From Bacteroidota bacterium (GTDB taxonomy: Bacteria; Bacteroidota; Bacteroidia; Bacteroidales; FEN-979): a stretch of DNA of 6,584 bases. The stretch covers positions 1 to 6,584 of the forward strand of contig JAPLDN010000422.1 of assembly GCA_026391755.1 (NCBI GenBank), given 5' to 3'. Position numbers and translations under genes: made by a program. A model generated the notes under the pieces. That model saw nothing but the letters and a program-made list of their open reading frames with translations, did not search any database and was not told where the DNA came from. Within the stretch, counting starts at the first letter, position 1. Each line of letters opens with the position of its first letter. Shown here in pieces: positions 1 through 4,437 of this stretch.

Positions 1-720
1 CTGGGCGAGAAGGAAGTGCTATTCAAGTTAACGACCATTCTTGGAATTATAGATGTTAGTGAAAACCTTTTCAAAAACAAGATATTCGTTGGCATCAACT
101 ATACTTTTTCCAATATCAACACATCTACCGAATTCCCCAACATCCCCGATTCAATGTTTAACCAAAAACCAAGCATCACTAAAAATACAGGCTTACTCGG
201 CTTATATCTTGAATGGGATTCACGCAACACTATTTTTACTCCCGACAAGGGAATACGCAGCAAGGCTTCGTTCGGCATAGGCAGGAACTGGACCGCCAGC
301 GATTTTGACTACGAGAAAAGCGAAGTCTACATCGACGGATTTGTCCCTATAACTAAATGGTGGGTTTGCGGTTTGAGGGTTGACTGGCAGTGGGCCGGGG
401 GAAACACCCCATTTTATCTGCTTCCGTACATTAAAATGAGAGGCATAGGAGCCATGGTGTACCAGGGAGACCAGGTGTTACAGTTCGAGACCGAACAACG
501 CTTCGATCTTGACCTGAGATGGAGCCTGCTTGGATTTGCCGGGGTTGGCAAAACTTTCAGCAGTTCGAGGTTCCTGGAGGATCCCACCTGGCACGTAGCG
601 GGGGGCGCAGGTTTCCGTTACCTTCTTTCAAGGATCTTCCGGATGAGAATGGGCATTGACCTGGCAGTGGGGCCCAATCAGTTTGCATATTACATTGTGC
701 TGGGGCATTACTGGAATTAA
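1..720 (+). CDS. BamA/TamA-like (D15/Omp85 family) outer-membrane beta-barrel protein, 3' part
   Basis: This is the C-terminal 239 codons of an outer-membrane protein. The frame is open to the left edge, so the GTG at 16 is not the true start and the gene begins outside the window. What is seen: alternating beta-strand patterns with many aromatic residues; a segment reading LEWDSRNTIFTPDKG (about codons 70-84 counted from base 1), matching the conserved 'D-x-R-x-x-x-x-P-x-x-G' stretch of D15 barrels; and RGIGAMVYQGD (about 147-157), matching the [VM]RG[FYI] loop-6 motif of Omp85 proteins, followed by a strand ending in E/R. The protein ends in a typical barrel-closing strand with aromatic terminus (GHYWN). 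Family members insert or export proteins or lipids at the outer membrane, but many Bacteroidota paralogues have no assigned role. No POTRA domain is visible because the 5' part is missing, so BamA, TamA or a short barrel-only paralogue cannot be told apart. Confidence 0.85.
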   Translation: MGEKEVLFKLTTILGIIDVSENLFKNKIFVGINYTFSNINTSTEFPNIPDSMFNQKPSITKNTGLLGLYLEWDSRNTIFTPDKGIRSKASFGIGRNWTASDFDYEKSEVYIDGFVPITKWWVCGLRVDWQWAGGNTPFYLLPYIKMRGIGAMVYQGDQVLQFETEQRFDLDLRWSLLGFAGVGKTFSSSRFLEDPTWHVAGGAGFRYLLSRIFRMRMGIDLAVGPNQFAYYIVLGHYWN

Positions 721-722
721 AC

Positions 723-828
723 GTGAACCCTAACTCGCGATCCGTGACTCGCGAGCCTGATCTTGCATCCTGTATCCCGAATCCCGTTATCCCGCATCCT
801 GCATCCTGCATCTCAAATTCTTCATCCG
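723..828 (+). repeat. Degenerate 7-bp tandem repeat array A
   Basis: The spacer after the barrel gene reads almost completely as heptamers in one register, approximately G-Y-R-N-Y-C-Y. The first 13 units, 723-814, are clear; the last two, to 828, are weak. Representative units are GTGACTC (744-750), GCGATCC (737-743), GTATCCC (772-778) and GCATCCT (765-771, 794-800 and 801-807). One unit at 786-793 is 8 bp long. The array begins 3 bp after the stop codon and ends just before the candidate promoter of the next gene. No long reading frame or spacer-repeat alternation supports another role. Confidence 0.8.
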
Positions 829-830
829 GC

Positions 831-860
831 TTGAAACTTTCTCACGCTTTTCTACGTATA
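831..860 (+). promoter_or_regulatory. Candidate Bacteroidota-type promoter upstream of the anti-sigma-like gene
   Basis: TTG at 831-833 lies 19 bp upstream of TACGTATA at 853-860. The spacing fits the -33 TTG / -7 TAnnTTTG arrangement of Bacteroidota primary promoters, but the -7 element matches only the leading TA and one later T, so this is a weak call. The start codon follows 18 bp later. An ECF-dependent promoter is an alternative that the sequence cannot decide. Confidence 0.25.
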
Positions 861-878
861 AAAGTTAAGCACTATTAG

Positions 879-1652
879 ATGAATACCGAACAGGAAGATA
901 TTGATCTTATTGAAAAATTTCTCAAAGGAGAGCTCACCCACGATGAGGCTATGAACTTTGAGACCAGGCTGGAGGAGGACCACGAGTTTGCCCGGAAGTT
1001 AAGGCTGAGGAAGACTTTTCCTTCCCTTTTTAAGGCGGAAGGAATGGATGAAATTGTCATGGATGTTCAGGAAGCCCGGGTCAAAACCTTTTCCGTGGAT
1101 AAGTTCCCAAAGAAAACGGGCCTGCGCATTCTATGGGTGGTTCTAGCGCTGATGGCCATTGCAATTTCAGGCTTCCTTGTCGTTCGTTTCCTGTTGCCGG
1201 GGCATGAATCCTCAGGTCAGGCCAATATGATACCGGCATACGATGAAAAGAAAACAACTGAACTGAAAACCGCCGCACAAACATCCGCCGAAAAGAAACC
1301 AGGACAAGCTATTCAAGGAGGGATTCAGACCGCTGCAGGGGTACAGGCTGCAAAAACTCCCGCCACTGCGGTTCGCGAATCTACCAACAAACCTATCGAA
1401 CTCCTGCTGCCAGTCAATAACGAGGTCGTTAGCAGGGGGCAGGATGTGGTGTTTAGGTGGAGGCAGAAGACCGACAGTTTTACCAATTTTTACCTCATCT
1501 CAGAAGCTAACAACAAGCTCGCCTGGTGGAGGGGAATAAAGCCGGGCATAAGGGAGGTCGTACTCCCCGCCATCAATTTCAAGTCAGGGAAATTCTATTG
1601 GTATGTTGGCAGCAAAGAATACAGGCGCACCCTGATCGTCGCAGATATCTAG
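879..1652 (+). CDS. Single-pass membrane protein, putative anti-sigma-like regulator with periplasmic Ig/FN3-like domain
   Basis: A 257-residue protein in three parts. Residues 1-55 are acidic and helical (IEKFLKGELT, then a FETRLEED-like stretch and EFARKLRLRK). They resemble the short N-terminal module common on Bacteroidota anti-sigma-like membrane proteins. Residues 82-107 form one transmembrane helix (GLRILWVVLALMAIAISGFL onward) preceded by lysines, predicting a cytoplasmic N-terminus. Residues 110-170 are a low-complexity K/A/T/Q/E linker. Residues 171-257 look like a beta-sandwich of Ig/FN3 type (LLLPVNNEVV, DVVFRWR, and FYWYVG near the end). There is no HxxxCxxC zinc motif, so it is not a classical ZAS anti-sigma factor. 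The role is inferred from architecture and from the sigma factor gene 118 bp downstream: the N-terminus may bind that sigma factor while the outer domain senses or binds an envelope partner. No Shine-Dalgarno is seen; the ATG at 879 is chosen because the conserved module starts there. Confidence 0.7.
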   Translation: MNTEQEDIDLIEKFLKGELTHDEAMNFETRLEEDHEFARKLRLRKTFPSLFKAEGMDEIVMDVQEARVKTFSVDKFPKKTGLRILWVVLALMAIAISGFLVVRFLLPGHESSGQANMIPAYDEKKTTELKTAAQTSAEKKPGQAIQGGIQTAAGVQAAKTPATAVRESTNKPIELLLPVNNEVVSRGQDVVFRWRQKTDSFTNFYLISEANNKLAWWRGIKPGIREVVLPAINFKSGKFYWYVGSKEYRRTLIVADI

Positions 1653-1655
1653 ACT

Positions 1656-1708
1656 GTGAGTAGTGACTGCTGACTGCTGACTGCTGACTGCCGACCGGTG
1701 ACTGGTAA
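1656..1708 (+). repeat. Degenerate 7-bp tandem repeat array B
   Basis: Seven heptamers plus a partial eighth follow the stop codon of the anti-sigma-like gene. CTGACTG occurs three times in a row (1670-1690), flanked by GTGACTG (1663-1669 and 1698-1704), with variants GTGAGTA and CCGACCG. In the same register as array A, the units match A's GTGACTC at six of seven positions. The array fills about half of the 118-bp spacer before the sigma factor gene. Confidence 0.85.
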
Positions 1709-1727
1709 ACATCATCACATTTTTTTC

Positions 1728-1735
1728 TACCTTCC
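1728..1735 (+). promoter_or_regulatory. Candidate -7 element upstream of the sigma factor gene
   Basis: TACCTTCC, preceded by a T-tract, resembles the Bacteroidota -7 element TAnnTTTG except in its last two bases, and sits 35 bp before the sigma factor start codon. No TTG is found at the expected -33 distance. It supports separate transcription of the sigma factor from the upstream gene, but only weakly. Confidence 0.3.
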
Positions 1736-1770
1736 CTGCAATAATTTCCAGATCCTTCGTCTACACTACC

Positions 1771-2331
1771 ATGGACCAGAACTCCCAAAATACAAGAGTC
1801 GATAATTTTTTCCGTTCCGAATACCAGAAGCTTCTGAATTTCGTGCGCAAGAACCTCGATGATCGTTTTTTCGGGGCTTCGCCCGAAGACATATTGCAGG
1901 ACGTTGCTGTAGGGCTGATTTCCCGGCTTGACCCCGACCAACAGGTGGAGAACCTCAGCGCTTACATCTACCGGTCGATAAAAAACAGGATTATCGATTC
2001 CCGTAAGAAAAAGCAGCGCAACGTCACAATCGAAAGCTTCACGGACCGGGACAATGGGAATTATTTACTAAACACTATGGCCGATGAAACATCAGAAGAA
2101 AATGCATACAGCAATATAGAGCCTGCGATGCTCAGGGAAGCAATCGCAGAATTAAGGCCCGACGAGCAGGCCGTGATCATAGCGACCGAGTTTGAACAAC
2201 GCACCTATGAGGAGCTTTCCGATGAATGGGAAGTTCCTGTTGGCACCTTGCTTTCGCGCAAGCACCGGGCCCTTTCGAAACTACACAAGATATTATTAAT
2301 CAAAAACAACAAAAATCATGGAAACAACTGA
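1771..2331 (+). CDS. RNA polymerase sigma factor, sigma-70 family, ECF type
   Basis: A 186-residue protein of normal ECF size with only sigma regions 2 and 4. Region 2 spans about residues 12-85: helices around YQKLLNFVRKNL, then EDILQDVAVGLISRL, the core-binding part, and AYIYRSIKNRIIDSRKKK, which corresponds to the -10-recognition and basic segment. A polar linker (86-115) contains no region 3. Region 4 spans about 117-176, with a helix-turn-helix reading RTYEELSDEWEVPVGTLLSR then KHRALSKL, the characteristic 'G-T-L-x-S-R-x-x-R-A' recognition helix. It should direct core RNA polymerase to a dedicated set of promoters in the cytoplasm. Its likely partners are the membrane protein encoded upstream and the small membrane protein whose start lies inside its 3' end (14-nt overlap, different frame), suggesting translational coupling. 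The ATG at 1771 leaves a normal-length region 2; no Shine-Dalgarno is visible. The regulon cannot be read from this window. Confidence 0.9.
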   Translation: MDQNSQNTRVDNFFRSEYQKLLNFVRKNLDDRFFGASPEDILQDVAVGLISRLDPDQQVENLSAYIYRSIKNRIIDSRKKKQRNVTIESFTDRDNGNYLLNTMADETSEENAYSNIEPAMLREAIAELRPDEQAVIIATEFEQRTYEELSDEWEVPVGTLLSRKHRALSKLHKILLIKNNKNHGNN

Positions 2332-2731
2332 AAATAAAACAATGAGAAACCACTTCTGCGGAGGTCGCAGGCCCCGCGCTATGTGGATAGTACTAGGCAT
2401 TTTGGGATTCACGGCCCTGCTTTTTCTCTTCGCAGCCGCCATCATGTGGCTCTGGAACGGGCTCATGCCTGTGATCTTCCACCTGGGGGTCATCACCTAC
2501 TGCCAGGCCATAGGTTTAGCCGTCCTTGCCAGGCTTTTATTCGGGAACATGCATCACGGGCCCCATCACGGCGGCCGCAGGCAAAGATTCGGTCCCTGGT
2601 GGCACAGGGGGGGCTTGCATGGAGGCAGCAACGGCCCGGGTATGCGCTGGAGCTACTATGAACAATTCTGGAATGAAGAAGGAGAACGCGCTTTTAACGA
2701 CTACGTTCAGCGCAAGAGCGGCACCCCCTGA
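2318..2731 (+). CDS. Small His/Gly-rich membrane protein coupled to the sigma factor
   Basis: A 137-residue protein. Residues 1-21 are a short basic N-terminus (HFCGGRRPR). A first hydrophobic helix covers about 22-46 and a second hydrophobic segment about 50-76 (WNGLMPVIFHLGVITYCQAI onward), so it probably has two membrane passes with both ends on the same side. Residues 79-108 are rich in His, Gly, Arg and Trp (MHHGPHHGGRR, GPWWHRGG). The tail (109-137) is a charged amphipathic stretch (YYEQFWNEEGERAFNDYVQR). Small proteins of this kind, with a WxWNxLMPxxF-like segment before a His-rich tail, are in my recollection common next to sigma factors in Bacteroidota; I know of no defined function. 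The ATG at 2318 overlaps the sigma gene by 14 nt; a second in-frame ATG at 2342 (MRNHF) is a possible alternative start. The histidines could bind a metal, which is inference only. The gene ends just upstream of a strong terminator, so it closes the sigma operon. Confidence 0.8.
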   Translation: METTENKTMRNHFCGGRRPRAMWIVLGILGFTALLFLFAAAIMWLWNGLMPVIFHLGVITYCQAIGLAVLARLLFGNMHHGPHHGGRRQRFGPWWHRGGLHGGSNGPGMRWSYYEQFWNEEGERAFNDYVQRKSGTP

Positions 2732-2733
2732 GC

Positions 2734-2768
2734 TTCAACCCTCAACTGCGAATTGTTAACCACTCAAA
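2734..2768 (+). repeat. Possible degraded 7-bp repeat stretch
   Basis: Between the stop codon at 2731 and the terminator, five consecutive heptamers share an approximate N-Y-Y-A-A-Y-Y pattern, for example TTCAACC (2734-2740), CTCAACT (2741-2747) and GTTAACC (2755-2761). The similarity is low and could be chance. It is listed because it has the same 7-bp period as the clear arrays in the other spacers. Confidence 0.35.
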
Positions 2769-2771
2769 ATG

Positions 2772-2808
2772 AAAGAGGCCGGATTTCCAGGGAATCGGCC
2801 TCTTTTTT
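2772..2808 (+). terminator. Rho-independent terminator of the sigma operon
   Basis: A perfect 10-bp inverted repeat (AAAGAGGCCG at 2772-2781 with CGGCCTCTTT at 2796-2805) encloses a 14-nt loop and runs into six T residues (2803-2808). The GC-rich stem core and T-tract are a textbook intrinsic terminator. It lies 40 bp after the stop codon of the small membrane protein and separates that operon from the decarboxylase gene. Confidence 0.93.
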
Positions 2809-2882
2809 AATTGTTGGCGGAAGAGGGAACTGCCCTGATTCAACAGCACCTTTTCCATTATCCCGGATCGGCACGGAACTAG

Positions 2883-2903
2883 GTATCCCGCATCCCGTAT
2901 CTT
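2883..2903 (+). repeat. Short 7-bp tandem repeat array C
   Basis: Three heptamers, GTATCCC then GCATCCC then a diverged GTATCTT, sit directly before the decarboxylase promoter. GTATCCC is identical to a unit of array A (772-778), and GCATCCC differs by one base from its commonest unit. The remaining spacer between the terminator and this array (2809-2882) holds nothing I can identify. Confidence 0.65.
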
Positions 2904-2905
2904 TC

Positions 2906-2913
2906 TACCTTTG
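2906..2913 (+). promoter_or_regulatory. Bacteroidota -7 promoter element for the decarboxylase gene
   Basis: TACCTTTG is an exact match to the Bacteroidota -7 consensus TAnnTTTG. It lies 20 bp before the start codon, so the transcript would have a very short leader of roughly 14 nt. No good -33 TTG is present; the region where it would lie is occupied by the heptamer array. With the terminator upstream, this indicates that the decarboxylase gene is transcribed on its own. Confidence 0.6.
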
Positions 2914-2933
2914 TAAAACCTAATCCGCAATTT

Positions 2934-4391
2934 ATGATGCAAAGACTGAAGGATCTCGAAAAGATCTCCCGTCAGCTTGAGCCCGCAACCGGACAAAGAA
3001 AAGCTACCCGAAAGAAAGTAATTTTATATGGAGAAGATTTTCTGAAGCAGATAGAAACCTTAAAAGCATACAATTACACGACGGATAAGGGAATCGGCTT
3101 GCTTGATTCGCCTCTTACAGGGGAACCCATCGATATTGACGAAGCCCTGGACTTGTTAAAACAGAATGTCGACTCCCGGGGCTTAAACCCTGCTTCGGGA
3201 GGGCACCTTGGATATATACCGGGAGGGGGCATTTATTATTCAGCTCTTGGTGATTACCTGGCCGCTATAAGCAACCGGTTTGCGGGTTTGTTCTTTGCTT
3301 CACCCGGGGCCGTGCGTATGGAAAACATGTTAATTGGGTGGCTTTCGGAAATTTTGGGGTATCCCGGGAATGCAGCAGGAAACCTGACCTCGGGAGGCAG
3401 TATTGCAAACCTTATTGCCATTGTTGCGGCAAGGGATGCCAAAAGGATCAATTCAAAAAACCTGGACCGATCGGTTATTTATCTTTCTCAACAGGCCCAT
3501 CACTCGGTGCATAAAGCCATCCGCATTTCAGGTTTGAACGAGTGCATACCGAGGTATGTTGAACTGGATGCAGGATACAGGATTCAAGCGGATGAACTAG
3601 AGAATGCGATCCAAAAGGATAAAGCAAACGGATTAAACCCTTTTTTGATCATCGCTTCGGCCGGGACAACCGATGTTGGCGCCATTGACCCTTTGGACAA
3701 AATCGGGGATATTGCTGCAAAGCATGATCTATGGCTCCATGTGGATGCAGCATACGGTGGTTTCTTTATTTTGACCGAGGAAGGAAAGAAAAAACTGGCC
3801 GGCATTGAGAAATCCGATTCCATCTGCATTGATCCCCACAAGGGATTGTTCCTGCCCTACGGACTGGGGGCAGTCCTCGTCAAAGACATCAGCCAGATGA
3901 AAAAATCGCATTATTATCTTGCCAATTACATGCAGGATGCCCTAAGCTCCACCGATGAACCATCTCCGGCAGATCTTTCACCCGAACTCACCAAACACTT
4001 CAGGGGTTTGAGGCTTTGGCTGCCTTTGAAATTACTTGGAACAAAACCATTCGCTGCCTGCCTGGAGGAAAAAGTATTACTGGCAAAATACTTTTATAAG
4101 GAAATACAAAAGCTCGGGTTTGAGGTGGAGTGTGAACCCGAACTGTCGATTGTTACTTACCGTTATATTCCTAAAACAGGAGACCCCGATGCTTTCAATA
4201 AACGGTTGACTGAAGAAGTTCAAAAAGATGGAAGAGTATTTATTTCTTCCACCATGCTGAATGGCAAATTCATATTACGTCTTGCCATCCTTTCCTTCAG
4301 GACCCACCTGAAAACAATTAAGCTCACCTTAAAGATCTTGAAAGAGAAGGTGGAGATGCTGGAGGGGGAATTGCCGATATCAGATATCTGA
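2934..4391 (+). CDS. Pyridoxal-phosphate-dependent amino acid decarboxylase, group II (aromatic L-amino acid decarboxylase-like)
   Basis: A 485-residue cytosolic enzyme of the length usual for group II PLP decarboxylases, which remove the alpha-carboxylate of an amino acid to give an amine and CO2. Motifs in order: HLGYIPGGG and an ALGDYLAAISNRF stretch near residues 90-115; GNLTSGGSIANL, the cofactor phosphate-binding segment; QQAHHSVHKA with His189 in the place of the ring-stacking His; ASAGTTDVGAID; HVDAAYGG with Asp271 expected to pair with the pyridine nitrogen; and DPHKG with Lys303 expected to form the Schiff base. All main catalytic positions are present, so it should be active. After these comes a flexible-loop region (HYYLANYMQD, then SSTDEPSPADLSPEL) and HFRGLRLWLPLKLLG. 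The substrate cannot be decided from sequence; aromatic amino acids are the nearest family guess. Two adjacent ATGs (2934 and 2937) are possible starts. The gene has its own promoter, and its last codons lie inside heptamer array D. Confidence 0.9.
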   Translation: MMQRLKDLEKISRQLEPATGQRKATRKKVILYGEDFLKQIETLKAYNYTTDKGIGLLDSPLTGEPIDIDEALDLLKQNVDSRGLNPASGGHLGYIPGGGIYYSALGDYLAAISNRFAGLFFASPGAVRMENMLIGWLSEILGYPGNAAGNLTSGGSIANLIAIVAARDAKRINSKNLDRSVIYLSQQAHHSVHKAIRISGLNECIPRYVELDAGYRIQADELENAIQKDKANGLNPFLIIASAGTTDVGAIDPLDKIGDIAAKHDLWLHVDAAYGGFFILTEEGKKKLAGIEKSDSICIDPHKGLFLPYGLGAVLVKDISQMKKSHYYLANYMQDALSSTDEPSPADLSPELTKHFRGLRLWLPLKLLGTKPFAACLEEKVLLAKYFYKEIQKLGFEVECEPELSIVTYRYIPKTGDPDAFNKRLTEEVQKDGRVFISSTMLNGKFILRLAILSFRTHLKTIKLTLKILKEKVEMLEGELPISDI

Positions 4392-4437
4392 TGTCAGATG
4401 TCGGATCACGAGTCAGGTGTCACCTATTCCCAGTCAC
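4375..4437 (-). repeat. 7-bp tandem repeat array D, spanning two convergent gene ends
   Basis: Nine exact 7-bp steps, read on the minus strand, run from 4437 down to 4375. Units include GTGACTG (4431-4437, identical to array B units), CTGACTC, GTGATCC (one base from array A's GCGATCC), then GACATCT and GATATCT types. The array covers the 28-bp gap between the convergent genes and extends into both: it supplies the last codons and stop of the decarboxylase (ISDI-stop) and the last codons and stop of the propeller protein (VTGNR-stop). Such overlap with two coding ends is unusual for an intergenic repeat. Confidence 0.8.
4379..4392. repeat. 14-bp perfect palindrome at the decarboxylase stop codon
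   Basis: ATCAGATATCTGAT is its own reverse complement and contains the TGA stop. A wider hairpin is also possible, with CCGATAT (4374-4380) against ATGTCGG (4398-4404) including one G-U pair. There is no T-tract on either strand, so this is at most a weak terminator. It may simply be a by-product of the heptamer array. Confidence 0.5.

Noticed and set aside
16..18. GTG as the start codon of the outer-membrane barrel gene
   Set aside because: The frame is open to base 1 and a start here would leave out most of a D15 barrel; the gene is simply cut by the window edge.
557..811. 84-codon minus-strand frame over the barrel gene end and array A
   Set aside because: Half of it is translated repeat and the rest is antisense to a clear barrel sequence; no start context or homology is apparent.
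723..828. CRISPR array
   Set aside because: Units are 7 bp and directly adjacent, without unique spacers, and no cas genes are present.
2383..2759. Two alternative plus-strand frames over the small His-rich gene
   Set aside because: They use other frames of the same DNA and lack the coherent two-helix topology of the 2318-2731 frame, which is also coupled to the sigma gene.
4374..4404. Bidirectional terminator between the convergent genes
   Set aside because: Base pairing is possible but weak and there is no T-tract on either strand; the pairing is explained by the heptamer array.
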